A DNA stretch of 39,713 nucleotides from Helicobacteraceae bacterium (GTDB lineage: Bacteria > Campylobacterota > Campylobacteria > Campylobacterales > Sulfurimonadaceae): the NCBI GenBank assembly GCA_027038835.1, contig JALWGC010000011.1, positions 76,837 through 116,549 of the forward strand, read 5' to 3'. How positions within the stretch are numbered: the stretch's first letter is position 1; the number at the start of each line of letters is the position of its first letter. Position numbers and translations under genes: made by a program. Shown piece by piece: positions 16,234 to 24,534 of the stretch. The notes beneath the pieces were generated by a model. That model searched no databases. It had not been told where the DNA came from and saw only the letters and a program-made list of their open reading frames with translations.

Positions 16234-17019
16234 ATGGCAGAATGTAAACAATTTGAAGGAAAAACACTCTTTATAAGCGGCGGTACGAGAGGTATAGGCA
16301 AAGCGATAGTCTATTCTTTCGCAAAAGAAGGAGCCGATGTAGCATTTACTTATGCTTCACGAAGTGAAACCGCAGATGAAATCGTCAAAGACCTTGAAGC
16401 GAATTACGGTGTCAAAGCGCGCGCATACCGTCTTGATATCCTTCAACCTGAAACCTACAAAGATGTTTTCGCGGCGTTCGATGCGGACTTCGATAGACTC
16501 GACTTTTTCATCTCCAACGCTATCATCAGCGGTCGTGCGGTTGTAGGAGGGTTTGGTCCGTTTATGCGCCTAAAGCCAAGGGGTCTTAACAACATCTGGA
16601 CGGCAACGGTCGATGCGTTCGTCGTGGGTGCACAAGAAGCAGCCAAACGAATGGAAAAAACAGGAGGTGGGAGCATTATCTCTATGAGCTCGACCGGAAA
16701 TCTCATCTACACTCCAAACTACGCAGGTCATGGTGCCAACAAAGCGGCGGTCGAAGCGATGGTGCGCTACGCGGCAGCCGAGCTTGGTGAGAAAAATATC
16801 CGTGTCAATGCCGTTAGCGGCGGTCCTATCGATACCGATGCGCTAAGAGCTTTTCCCAACTATGACGAAGTAAGAGCTGAAACGGAGCGCAGAAGTCCGC
16901 TTAACCGCATGGGACAACCAGAGGACCTAAGCGGAGCATGTAAATTTCTATGTAGCGATGAAGCGAGCTGGGTTACGGGACATACTTTGATAGTGGATGG
17001 AGGAACGACTTTCCAATAA
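16234..17019 (+). CDS. Enoyl-ACP reductase-type short-chain dehydrogenase (FabL-like)
   Basis: This is a 261-residue SDR. The cofactor motif is GGTRGIG (residues 16-22). The active-site spacing is Tyr163-x6-Lys170 (NYAGHGANK), which is the enoyl-ACP reductase pattern and not the Y-x3-K of ordinary SDRs. The segments RYAAAELGEKNIRVNAVSGG and PIDTDALRAFPN closely recall Bacillus FabL, and the C-terminus is the usual GHTLIVDGG. It probably reduces enoyl-ACP with NAD(P)H in fatty acid synthesis, either as the main enzyme or as a second one. Homologues downstream of dapA in this phylum are usually annotated only as oxidoreductases. One base separates it from dapA. Confidence 0.82.
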   Translation: MAECKQFEGKTLFISGGTRGIGKAIVYSFAKEGADVAFTYASRSETADEIVKDLEANYGVKARAYRLDILQPETYKDVFAAFDADFDRLDFFISNAIISGRAVVGGFGPFMRLKPRGLNNIWTATVDAFVVGAQEAAKRMEKTGGGSIISMSSTGNLIYTPNYAGHGANKAAVEAMVRYAAAELGEKNIRVNAVSGGPIDTDALRAFPNYDEVRAETERRSPLNRMGQPEDLSGACKFLCSDEASWVTGHTLIVDGGTTFQ

Positions 17020-17030
17020 AGGATAGAGCG

Positions 17031-17594
17031 ATGGGCGCAAGGGAATTGGCAAATTATACTTATGAGGACTATTTACAGATAGATGCTTCTACACCGCAAA
17101 ACGAGCGATATGAGCTGATTTTCGGGCATATCTACATGATGAGCGGTGCAAGTGCGATACATCAAGATATTGTCGGTTCGATTTTTTTCGTACTAAAAAG
17201 TTTTCAAGAAAAGGTGAAATGCTTACCGCGTATCGCACCGTTTGATCTTAAAATCGAGTGTAACGGTGATATCAATGTCGTTCAACCCGATATTTTGCTC
17301 TATTGCAACGACAAGGAACTCCCTTGTGCCGTTTTCGAAGTACTCTCCCCTTCTACCGCTTACAAAGACAAAACGGTCAAAAAAGATCTCTACGAAACGT
17401 GTGGAGTGCGTAACTACTTCATCGTCGATCCCGAAGCCAAGACCATAGACAAATTTTCTCTTCAAGAGGGAAAATACAACTACATAGGGTGTTTTGGCTT
17501 ACCTGACGATATGGAGATGGAGTGTTTGAACGAAACCGTAGAGGTTGCGAAACTTTTCGATGAAGAAAAACCGACAGAGGATAGATATGAATAA
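17031..17594 (+). CDS. Uma2-family (DUF820) putative PD-(D/E)XK endonuclease
   Basis: The 187-residue protein has the Uma2 layout: N-terminal YTYEDYLQID, then NERYELIFGHIYMMSGAS and HQDIVGSIF, and the restriction-like core VVQPDILLYC (Asp) with AVFEVLSPST (Glu and nearby residues), followed by KKDLYETCGVRNYFIVDPEAK. These are the strand and catalytic positions of the PD-(D/E)XK fold. The family's cellular role is not established; it is abundant in cyanobacteria and sporadic elsewhere. It follows the reductase by 11 bases and overlaps the ankyrin gene by 8, so the two are translated together. Whether it cuts DNA in this cell is unknown. Confidence 0.85.
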   Translation: MGARELANYTYEDYLQIDASTPQNERYELIFGHIYMMSGASAIHQDIVGSIFFVLKSFQEKVKCLPRIAPFDLKIECNGDINVVQPDILLYCNDKELPCAVFEVLSPSTAYKDKTVKKDLYETCGVRNYFIVDPEAKTIDKFSLQEGKYNYIGCFGLPDDMEMECLNETVEVAKLFDEEKPTEDRYE

Positions 17595-17967
17595 CAAAGA
17601 AATTATGAAAAAAATCGAAACTTTGGTGTACGAAAACGACATCGACGGCTTCAAAGAATTTGTAAACTCTCTTGAAGATGTCAACATTCAAGACAAATAC
17701 GGCTGGACACCCCTGCATCTTGCCATACGACGCGGCAGAGAAGAGATGGTGCGTTTTCTAATCGAAGAGAAAAATGCCGATATCGACATCCAAGACGAAT
17801 CGGGCTGGACACCGCTAATGGAAGCGATAATGGACGATTTTCCAAGTATTGTCGAGTATCTCGTCTCCAAAGGAGCCGATTTGAGTATAGCCAACAAACG
17901 TGGAGCGACCGCGCCGATGCTCGCACAAAAATTCGGCAGAACTTCGATGTACGGGTATCTTTCGTAA
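17587..17967 (+). CDS. Small ankyrin-repeat protein
   Basis: This is a 126-residue cytoplasmic protein (no signal peptide) made of an N-terminal helix pair and about three ankyrin repeats. Repeats are recognisable by the DKYGWTPLHLAIRRGREEMV and DESGWTPLMEAIMDDFPSIV units, with a third degenerate one (NKRGATAPMLAQKFG). The first residues MNNKEIMKKIETL begin at an ATG inside the uma2 3' end. Ankyrin proteins are protein-binding scaffolds. Because the gene overlaps uma2 by 8 bases, binding or control of the Uma2 protein is an attractive but untested idea. No catalytic motif is present. Confidence 0.85.
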   Translation: MNNKEIMKKIETLVYENDIDGFKEFVNSLEDVNIQDKYGWTPLHLAIRRGREEMVRFLIEEKNADIDIQDESGWTPLMEAIMDDFPSIVEYLVSKGADLSIANKRGATAPMLAQKFGRTSMYGYLS

Positions 17968-18007
17968 CTCCCGTACGTTTCTTATCTTGTTATTATCTCT
18001 CTTTGGG

Positions 18008-18013
18008 TAAAAT
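18008..18013 (+). promoter_or_regulatory. Probable -10 box of the pgsA operon
   Basis: TTTGGGTAAAAT again, here 26-37 bases before the TTG start of pgsA, followed by the ribosome site AAAGGTGA. The identical string precedes dapA. Confidence 0.45.
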
Positions 18014-18038
18014 CCTTTCAAAAAAACAAAGGTGATTT

Positions 18039-18593
18039 TTGCTCAATCTACCAAACATTTTAGCCTCTATCCGCATTGTTCTTGCACCTCTTATGTTTTG
18101 GGTTATCCTAAACCCGCAAGTATGGACACAAAACGGATGGGATATCAGTTGGAACTACTATTTCGCCGCTCTTTTGTTCGTTTTGGCAAGCGTAACCGAT
18201 TTTTTCGACGGGTATATCGCCAGAGAGTGGAACCAATCCACCCTTCTTGGCGCCATACTCGACCCGCTTGCGGACAAAATGCTCACTTTGGCGGCATTTT
18301 TGGGGCTTATGGTAGAAGGGAGCGCTTCTCCATGGGCTATCTACATCATCATTGTGCGTGAGCTTTTCATTACGGGGCTTAGAACCGTAGCTTTGAGCGA
18401 AGGGATAAGCGTCAAAGCCTCATGGGCGGGTAAAGTCAAAACCGTCTCACAGATGTTCGCCATCGGTTTTTTGTTGATGCACTGGCCTTATGGGGAACTT
18501 TTACTTTGGATAGCCGTCGCGCTTACCGTTTACAGCGGTTTGGAGTACCTATGGGGGTTCAAACAAGCTTTTAGCAAGGATAGCGAAAAATGA
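18039..18593 (+). CDS. pgsA: CDP-diacylglycerol-glycerol-3-phosphate 3-phosphatidyltransferase
   Basis: PgsA makes phosphatidylglycerol phosphate from CDP-diacylglycerol and glycerol 3-phosphate in the inner membrane. The CDP-alcohol phosphotransferase motif D-G-x2-A-R-x8-G-x3-D-x3-D is complete: Asp57-Gly58, Ala61-Arg62, Gly71, Asp75 and Asp79. About five membrane segments are visible. The start is a TTG at 18039, supported by AAAGGTGA six bases upstream and by the standard N-terminus LNLPNILASIRI. Its stop overlaps the rseP start by 4 bases. Confidence 0.95.
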   Translation: MLNLPNILASIRIVLAPLMFWVILNPQVWTQNGWDISWNYYFAALLFVLASVTDFFDGYIAREWNQSTLLGAILDPLADKMLTLAAFLGLMVEGSASPWAIYIIIVRELFITGLRTVALSEGISVKASWAGKVKTVSQMFAIGFLLMHWPYGELLLWIAVALTVYSGLEYLWGFKQAFSKDSEK

Positions 18594-19645
18594 GTTGGTT
18601 CATCTCTTTTTTAATCCTTTCGTTTCTTATCTTTTTCCATGAACTCGGACACTACCTCGCCGCACGTATAGTGGGAGTGTATGTCGAAGTTTTCAGCATC
18701 GGTTTCGGTCCGAAACTCGCCGCCTTTAGAGCGTTTGGAAACGAATGGCGAATTTCGGCGATATTTCTCGGCGGCTATGTCAAAATGAAAGGGCAAGACG
18801 ATTCCAACCCGACAAAAAAGAACTACGACCCCGACAGCTACCTAAGCAAAACACCGCTTCAGCGCATTTTCATCCTTGTGGCCGGTCCGTTTGCGAACTT
18901 CATAGCCGCATACCTTTTCTTTTTCGCCATAGCGCTTGGAGGTCCCGTCGCGCTCGAGCCGGTTATCGGCGAAGTTTCCAAAAACTCTCCGGCAGAAGTA
19001 GCGGGACTACGAAAAAACGACAAAATCGTCTCCATAAACGGTAAAAAAATCACCACATGGAGCGAGATGGCAAAAGCGATAGGTGCTTCAAAAGGGACAC
19101 TGCAACTACAAGTACAACGCGGTGGCTACATAGAGTTCAAAACCCTAACTCCAACCTACCAAGAAGCCATCAACGAATTTGGCGAAAAGATAAAACGGAA
19201 AATGATAGGCATACGCAGTGCCGGCGTTACCAAAAAGATGGACTTGGGACTTTTTGGCAGTCTGCGTTACGCTTGGGATAAAACCCTTTGGACTTCGACT
19301 ATGATTTTCAAAGGGGTGGAAAAACTCATAACAGGAGAAGTTCCGGCAAAAGAGCTTGGAGGGGTTATCAGTATCGTTAAAATCACTTCCGATGCCGCTC
19401 AAGCAGGCTGGATGAGCGCACTCTTTTTCGCGGCACTCTTCTCGGTCAACCTCGGTGTACTCAACCTGTTTCCCATCCCAGCACTTGACGGTGGGCATAT
19501 CATGTTCAACCTTTACGAGATGATAACCCGCAAACAGCCAAGCGAAGAGGTTCTCTACCGACTTACCGTTGCCGGTTGGGTTTTGCTGCTTGGGCTGATG
19601 GGGCTTGGACTTTACAACGATATAAACAGACTTACAGGGAGCTAA
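18590..19645 (+). CDS. rseP: RIP metalloprotease RseP (site-2 protease family)
   Basis: RseP is an intramembrane zinc protease that cleaves transmembrane anchors such as anti-sigma factors or signal-peptide remnants. The zinc motif HELGH (residues 17-21) lies in the first membrane segment and the second ligand region is NLFPIPALDGGH. One PDZ domain lies between (about 120-200; SPAEVAGLRKNDKIVSINGK). At 351 aa it is the single-PDZ short form. The coupling to pgsA and yggS by 4-base overlap and one-base gap is usual for Campylobacterota. Confidence 0.95.
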   Translation: MSWFISFLILSFLIFFHELGHYLAARIVGVYVEVFSIGFGPKLAAFRAFGNEWRISAIFLGGYVKMKGQDDSNPTKKNYDPDSYLSKTPLQRIFILVAGPFANFIAAYLFFFAIALGGPVALEPVIGEVSKNSPAEVAGLRKNDKIVSINGKKITTWSEMAKAIGASKGTLQLQVQRGGYIEFKTLTPTYQEAINEFGEKIKRKMIGIRSAGVTKKMDLGLFGSLRYAWDKTLWTSTMIFKGVEKLITGEVPAKELGGVISIVKITSDAAQAGWMSALFFAALFSVNLGVLNLFPIPALDGGHIMFNLYEMITRKQPSEEVLYRLTVAGWVLLLGLMGLGLYNDINRLTGS

Positions 19646-19646
19646 C

Positions 19647-20321
19647 ATGACACAAGAAGAGTACAAAATCTACATCGACGGCGTTATCAGACGCGTAGAG
19701 GAAGCCAGACTCAAAGTTTCACCACACCATATAGTCAAAATCGTAGCCGTTAGCAAATATGTCGATAGCGAAGCTATAAAACGACTTTATGAAATCGGTC
19801 AGCGCGCTTTTGGGGAAAACCGTGTTCAAGACCTGCGCGCCAAAACTGCAGAACTTGAAGCACTCCCCCTTGAATGGCACTTCATAGGGAACTTGCAAAA
19901 GAACAAAATCAACAATCTCCTCGATATCGACCCGTTTTTGTTCCAAGCGCTCGATTCGATAGAACTTGCAAAAGAGTTGCAAAAACGGCTTGAAAAACGG
20001 GATATGACACTCGATACCCTACTCCAAATCAACTCCGCTAAAGAGGAAACAAAACACGGCTTTATGCCCGAAATCGCCAAAGAGGCATATTTGCAGATAC
20101 AAGAAGAATGCCCAAATATCAATCTCAAAGGGGTTATGAGCATCGGCGCGCATACCGATGAGAAAGAGATAATCAAACAATCGTTTGAGACAACCTTCAA
20201 AATCTATGAGGAGCTTCCAAACGCCACCATCTGCTCTATGGGGATGAGCAACGATTTCGAACTTGCAATAGCGTGTGGTTCGAATATGGTGCGCCTTGGG
20301 TCGATTATGTTCAACAGATAA
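19647..20321 (+). CDS. yggS: YggS-family pyridoxal phosphate homeostasis protein (PLPBP)
   Basis: YggS/PLPBP binds pyridoxal 5'-phosphate and balances B6 vitamers and some amino-acid pools; it has no known enzyme activity. The PLP lysine is in VAVSKY (Lys37), followed by the family motifs GENRVQ, WHFIGNLQKNK, GFMP and SMGMSNDFELAI. Length 224 aa is normal. It starts one base after rseP. Confidence 0.95.
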   Translation: MTQEEYKIYIDGVIRRVEEARLKVSPHHIVKIVAVSKYVDSEAIKRLYEIGQRAFGENRVQDLRAKTAELEALPLEWHFIGNLQKNKINNLLDIDPFLFQALDSIELAKELQKRLEKRDMTLDTLLQINSAKEETKHGFMPEIAKEAYLQIQEECPNINLKGVMSIGAHTDEKEIIKQSFETTFKIYEELPNATICSMGMSNDFELAIACGSNMVRLGSIMFNR

Positions 20322-20333
20322 TTGGAGCAATTT

Positions 20334-21212
20334 TTGATTTTTACCAAGCTGCCACTCCTTTTTCTTCTAACTTTTCTCACTCCCCTTTTTGCAAGGGAGT
20401 TGAAAAAAGAGTACTTCACCCCTACAAACGAGATACACCTCTTGGTAATCACCAAAGATGCCAAAAACGACGCCGTTATCGGCACGATAGAAAAAAACCG
20501 CTATTTAAAACGTATTCGAAGCAAAGATATACTTCGTATTTTACGTGAACATGGATACCACGACTTCAAAGCAAGACACAGTTACGTCACTTTTTTGAAA
20601 ACCTCCCCGCTTAACCTCTTGCCGCTAAAAGAAAAACTCAAACACCATTACGAAGAAAACTACAAAGCTATAACGATCGAAGAGGTGCACATAATCCCAA
20701 AGAACCACATAGAACGACTGCCGAAAAACTACACTTTCAAGATACAAAAAAATACCCACCTCAAATCAAACGGTACGTTCAGCATCATTACCCCGAAAAA
20801 GAAGCAGTTTTTCTTCACCTTTTACATCGATGCGACTTTACCGGTTTATTTCACCAAGCGCAAAATCGCTCGAGGCGAAGTTTTGAGCCAAAGAAACCTC
20901 CAAAAAAAAACACTTCGTCTTGAACGTTTTCGAGCCCAGCCGCTCCAAGAGCTAAACACCCTCCAAGCTAAACACCACCTAAACGCCAAAAAACTCGTTA
21001 CACTCAGAGATGTCGAAAAACTCGACCTTGTTCGCAGAGGAGAATTTGTCAGCGTTATCTTGAAAGAAGGTGGTTTCGAAATCGACATGGATGCCAAAGC
21101 GTTGCAAGCCGGCGGGTTAAATGATATAATTCTTATCCAAAACAAGCATGGGAAAAAACTGCGTGCCAAAGTGGTCGGAAAAAACTTAGTGGAGATACAA
21201 GCACCCAAATGA
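20334..21212 (+). CDS. flgA: Flagellar basal body P-ring formation protein FlgA
   Basis: FlgA is the periplasmic chaperone for assembly of the flagellar P-ring (FlgI). A signal peptide (MIFTKLPLLFLLTFLTPLFA) is present when translation begins at the TTG at 20334, which has GGAG (20324-20327) six bases upstream; the earlier TTG at 20322 has no ribosome site. The C-terminal SAF/ChapFlgA part is clear: KRKIARGEVLSQRNLQ, then LVRRGEFVSVILKEGGFEIDMDAKAL and AKVVGKNLVEIQ. It is the only obvious flagellar structural gene in the window, lodged in a housekeeping operon, as in Campylobacter. It overlaps ubiX by 4 bases. Confidence 0.9.
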   Translation: MIFTKLPLLFLLTFLTPLFARELKKEYFTPTNEIHLLVITKDAKNDAVIGTIEKNRYLKRIRSKDILRILREHGYHDFKARHSYVTFLKTSPLNLLPLKEKLKHHYEENYKAITIEEVHIIPKNHIERLPKNYTFKIQKNTHLKSNGTFSIITPKKKQFFFTFYIDATLPVYFTKRKIARGEVLSQRNLQKKTLRLERFRAQPLQELNTLQAKHHLNAKKLVTLRDVEKLDLVRRGEFVSVILKEGGFEIDMDAKALQAGGLNDIILIQNKHGKKLRAKVVGKNLVEIQAPK

Positions 21213-21730
21213 AAAAGATCGTCATAGCCTCAAGCGGAGCAAGCGGAGCCGATTTCGCGACAAAAGTGTTGCACTACCTCCCCTCTTCCATCGAGGCACA
21301 TTTCATCAAAACCAAACACAGCGATATTGTTGCAACGAAAGAGCAAAACACCGTTTTACATGACAACGACGACATAGCCGCCGCCATAGCATCGGGAAGC
21401 TTCGGGGTTGAAGCGATGATGATAACGCCGTGTTCTATGAACACTTTGGCAAAAATCGCTTGCGGCATAGCGGACAACTTGGTAACGCGAGCCGCAAGCG
21501 TGATGATAAAAGAGCAAAAAAAGCTCCTCCTCGCTCCAAGAGAGATGCCATATTCTCCCATAGCGCTTGAGAACATGCTCAAACTCTCCCAAATAGGGGT
21601 GATAATAGCACCGCCAGTTATGGCGTACTATTCACAACAAGAGGATTTGGAGCAGATGGAGCGTTTTATCATCGGTAAATGGTTCGACCTGCTTGGTATA
21701 GAAAATTCACTATATAAGAGGTGGGCATGA
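21209..21730 (+). CDS. ubiX: Flavin prenyltransferase UbiX
   Basis: UbiX prenylates FMN with dimethylallyl (pyro)phosphate to make the cofactor of UbiD-type decarboxylases (menaquinone or futalosine-pathway and aromatic acid decarboxylation). The flavoprotein fold shows the FMN-binding SSGASGADF at residues 6-14, the MMITPCSMNTLAKIA block, and LLLAPREMPYS followed by the PPVMAYY motif. At 173 aa it is slightly shorter than E. coli UbiX. ATGA overlap with flgA, 4-base overlap region with coaD. Confidence 0.93.
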   Translation: MKKIVIASSGASGADFATKVLHYLPSSIEAHFIKTKHSDIVATKEQNTVLHDNDDIAAAIASGSFGVEAMMITPCSMNTLAKIACGIADNLVTRAASVMIKEQKKLLLAPREMPYSPIALENMLKLSQIGVIIAPPVMAYYSQQEDLEQMERFIIGKWFDLLGIENSLYKRWA

Positions 21731-22206
21731 AAACGGCTCTCTACCCCGGAACGTTCGACCCTATAACCAACGGACACTACGACATCATAGAACGTGCTTT
21801 GAAGCTTTTTGACAAGGTGGTCGTCGCCGTAGCGCACAATAAAGAGAAAAAACCGATGTTCCCCTTGGAATGTCGCATAGAAATGGTGAAACTCGCTTGT
21901 GCACACCTCGCAAACGTGGAAGTGGTCGGTTTTGAAAACCTGACAGTCGAACTTGCAAAGGAGCTTGACGCCCCTATTCTCATTCGCGGATTGCGCGCGG
22001 TAAGCGACTTCGAGTACGAACTACAGCTTGGATACCTCAACCGCTCCCTTAACCACGATATCGAGACTATCTACCTTATGCCCCGTCTCTCCAACGCGTT
22101 TGTCAGTTCTTCGAGTGTGCGAGCATTGTTGAAATACAACGCGAAAATCGAACATATCGTCCCAAAAGCGGTAGATAGCTACATAAAGGACAACCAATGT
22201 ATATAG
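21727..22206 (+). CDS. coaD: Pantetheine-phosphate adenylyltransferase
   Basis: CoaD catalyses the penultimate step of coenzyme A synthesis, adenylylating 4'-phosphopantetheine. The nucleotidyltransferase signature GTFDPITNGH (residues 8-17) is complete, followed by RGLRAVSDFEYELQL and the SSSSVR motif near the C-terminus. The ATG at 21727 is preferred to the GTG two codons earlier because the family starts just before this motif, and AGAGG lies directly upstream. 159 aa, normal. It overlaps the end of ubiX and the start of tmk. Confidence 0.96.
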   Translation: MKTALYPGTFDPITNGHYDIIERALKLFDKVVVAVAHNKEKKPMFPLECRIEMVKLACAHLANVEVVGFENLTVELAKELDAPILIRGLRAVSDFEYELQLGYLNRSLNHDIETIYLMPRLSNAFVSSSSVRALLKYNAKIEHIVPKAVDSYIKDNQCI

Positions 22207-22772
22207 CCATAGAAGGGATCGATACCGCAGGTAAAAGCACCCAGATAGAAGCTCTTACCAAACACCTGCAAGATGTCGTCGTCACAAAAGAACCGGGAGG
22301 GACGAAGTCGGGGCGTCAAATCCGCCAAATCGTTCTTAGCGGCGAAGTGAAGTCGAAAAAAGCGGAATTTCTACTTTTTTTGGCCGATCGCGCCGAGCAT
22401 ATTCAAGAAGTGATTCTGCCAAACAAAGACAAAACGATTCTTTCCGATAGAAGTGCCGTCAGCGGAATCGCTTATGCACTTGCTAGCAAAGAGATGACGA
22501 AAAAAGAGCTTGTGGAATTGAATAATTTCGCAACCGACAATATCTATCCCGATATCGTCTTTTTGCTTTGGCTCACGCCACAAGAACTTCACAACCGTTT
22601 AAGTCAAAAAACACTTGACGGCATCGAAAAACGGGGAAGCGAATATCTGCTCGATATACAAAACGCCATTAAAGAAGCGGCGAATCTCCTTGGCGTCAAT
22701 CTTGTGCAAATAGATGCGACGTTGCCAAAAGAGGAGATAACCAAGGAGATACTACGGCATGTCAAAAAGTAG
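22197..22772 (+). CDS. tmk: Thymidylate kinase
   Basis: Tmk phosphorylates dTMP to dTDP. The P-loop GIDTAGKST is at residues 7-15, followed by the DRX-type motif in LADRAEHI and SDRSAVSGIAY. The family's TREPGGT appears here as TKEPGGT. Length 191 aa, typical. It overlaps coaD by 10 bases and the methyltransferase gene by 14. Confidence 0.95.
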   Translation: MYIAIEGIDTAGKSTQIEALTKHLQDVVVTKEPGGTKSGRQIRQIVLSGEVKSKKAEFLLFLADRAEHIQEVILPNKDKTILSDRSAVSGIAYALASKEMTKKELVELNNFATDNIYPDIVFLLWLTPQELHNRLSQKTLDGIEKRGSEYLLDIQNAIKEAANLLGVNLVQIDATLPKEEITKEILRHVKK

Positions 22773-23193
22773 GCTGTATTCTTATTTTTTGGTTTCGTTG
22801 CAGTTTTTTTCTATTTTGATGATGTTTCTCTCAAGTTGGCATCTTGTCAAACACTTTCCTACCATTTCGTTTCTTATCGTCGGGCTTGGTATAGGGCTTA
22901 CCGCTATCGGTGATATGAAAAAGTTCAACATCATCCCCGAAATCCATTGCGAAGCATCGCTTGTCAAGCACGGCATCTACCGCTATGTACGCCATCCGAT
23001 GTACTTTTCTTTATTGGTAGCGTTTTTTGGTTTTTTCCTTTTTGGAGGCGTGGTGACGAAGTTTTTCTATATAACGATGTTCATAGCCGTTTTTCTCAAA
23101 GCGAAAAAAGAGGAACGGCTATGGTGCGAAAAAGAGAGCGAATACGAGCGTTACAAAAAAGAGACCAAAATGCTCGTTCCGTATATTTTTTAA
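22759..23193 (+). CDS. ICMT/PEMT-like integral membrane methyltransferase
   Basis: This is a 144-residue protein with four or five membrane helices. The C-terminal half carries the isoprenylcysteine carboxyl methyltransferase-type pattern GIYRYVRHPMY (SAM-binding RHP) and, after a further helix, AKKEERLWCEKESEYERYKK (the E-E-x..Y.Y signature). Bacterial members of this family (PF04140/PF04191) methylate lipids or small hydrophobic substrates; the substrate here is unknown. It overlaps tmk by 14 bases and converges with the TauE/SafE gene with a 4-base stop overlap. Confidence 0.82.
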   Translation: MSKSRLYSYFLVSLQFFSILMMFLSSWHLVKHFPTISFLIVGLGIGLTAIGDMKKFNIIPEIHCEASLVKHGIYRYVRHPMYFSLLVAFFGFFLFGGVVTKFFYITMFIAVFLKAKKEERLWCEKESEYERYKKETKMLVPYIF

Positions 23194-23927
23194 ACCGTAA
23201 AGTGCCACAACAGCTTACAAGCCAAAAGATACAACAACACCGCCATTATCTTTTTTATATGGCTTTGTTCCAGTTTGAAGTGCATCATGTAGTTGCCTAG
23301 ATACCCTCCGGCGATAGCTGAAAGCGAAACTACGACAAGCATCACCCAATCAAGCGGCACGTACGTGGCGTATGTGAAAAACGACCCAAGTGCGGAGAAA
23401 GGAACGACGAAACTCACCGCAACGGCGACCTTTTTCGGCGCGAAACCAAGCAAAGCCAAAAGGGGTATGAGGATGTTTCCACCCCCTACTCCAAGAAGTC
23501 CGGCCAAAAAGCCGACTACGCTGCCAACGATGAACAAAACGTAGCGCGACTCCACATGAACAAGAGCTTTTTTCTTGCCGAACATCATCATCGAAGCGGA
23601 ATAAAACAGTAAAAGCATATAGAAAAATTTCACTTTCTCCTCGTCGATGAAACTACTGCTATATGCTCCTACGGGTGCGAAAATCATCATCGTAATCGCT
23701 ATTGGGAAAACGAAGTTGTACTCGACCGTTTTTCGTTTGATGTTCATCACGCTCGAAGTGATGGTCGTCGATGCTCCGGCAAAAAGCCCTACTGCTTTGG
23801 CAACGCTAAACCCAAGCCCCAAAAAATTGAAAATCGGAATGAGCGCCACACCTGCACCGGCTCCACCCATCGAAAACAAAGCCGACAATACGAATGTAAT
23901 AGCGCTAAAAAGAAGGTAATCTTGCAT
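23190..23927 (-). CDS. TauE/SafE-family membrane permease
   Basis: The 245-residue protein has about eight membrane segments in two similar halves. The first contains GGAGAGVALIPIFNFLGL, the second LAGLLGVGGGNILIPLLALLGF: the repeated G-x-GGG/A-x3-IP motif of PF01925. These proteins are proposed exporters of sulfite, sulfoacetate or other organosulfur anions; the substrate cannot be told here. It is third in a leftward unit behind the NifU-like and flavin reductase genes. Confidence 0.88.
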   Translation of the reverse strand: MQDYLLFSAITFVLSALFSMGGAGAGVALIPIFNFLGLGFSVAKAVGLFAGASTTITSSVMNIKRKTVEYNFVFPIAITMMIFAPVGAYSSSFIDEEKVKFFYMLLLFYSASMMMFGKKKALVHVESRYVLFIVGSVVGFLAGLLGVGGGNILIPLLALLGFAPKKVAVAVSFVVPFSALGSFFTYATYVPLDWVMLVVVSLSAIAGGYLGNYMMHFKLEQSHIKKIMAVLLYLLACKLLWHFTV

Positions 23928-23936
23928 GATTAACCA

Positions 23937-24533
23937 CTACGGTATAGCAGGAGGAGTTATCTTCTTGCCCAAAAGAGCGTAGCTTTTCCCGACACGCGCC
24001 ACGGGTGCATACTCGATGGTAAGTTTTTCTTTATCGGTAACGATTGCATCGTTTATGAATTGTGATTTTATCTCCACTATGAGCGGTATCGTTTTCGAGC
24101 CTTCGAGTTCTATCTCTTTATAGAGTTCACAAAAAAACGCTACGGGAGTATCCGCGACCATCGGCGGAAAATCTTCGACTATCTCTTTGGTTTCTATGTC
24201 GAACAATGTAGCTTCACTTCTATTTGCTTGAAGTTCTTTGGAGCTATAATGCATCGCTTCAAGGTGAGCTTCATCGACCATACAAATGGTACATTTTTTT
24301 CGTTTGCGCAAATTTCTAAGGGTGTCTTTTTCGCTTCCGTCTTTTTTGTGCCCAATACTTACTACCATCGTCGGAGGCTGGGAGCTAAGCCCCATAAAAT
24401 AGCTAAAAGGAGCGATATTGAAACTCCCATCTTCGTTTTGAGTGACAATCCATGCAATGGGACGCGGGATGATGGTTTGAGCCATAAGCTGATACTTTTG
24501 GCTCAATTCTTTATCGGCATAGTCGATAAGCAT
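23937..24533 (-). CDS. Flavin reductase-like FMN-binding protein (flavoredoxin type)
   Basis: This is a 198-residue split-barrel flavoprotein. The N-terminal QTIIPRPIAWIVTQ and FNIAPFSYFMGLSSQPPTMVVSIG are the FMN-binding signature of PF01613, followed by KDTLRNLRKRKKCTICMV. It may reduce flavins with NAD(P)H or act as a redox carrier; no partner oxygenase is adjacent. It starts one base after the NifU-like gene ends, so expression with an Fe-S scaffold is likely. Confidence 0.87.
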   Translation of the reverse strand: MLIDYADKELSQKYQLMAQTIIPRPIAWIVTQNEDGSFNIAPFSYFMGLSSQPPTMVVSIGHKKDGSEKDTLRNLRKRKKCTICMVDEAHLEAMHYSSKELQANRSEATLFDIETKEIVEDFPPMVADTPVAFFCELYKEIELEGSKTIPLIVEIKSQFINDAIVTDKEKLTIEYAPVARVGKSYALLGKKITPPAIP

Positions 24534-24534
24534 G

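Noticed and set aside
20322-20333. The TTG at 20322 as the flgA start
   Set aside because: It abuts the yggS stop without a ribosome site, while the TTG at 20334 has GGAG at ideal spacing and begins the signal peptide.
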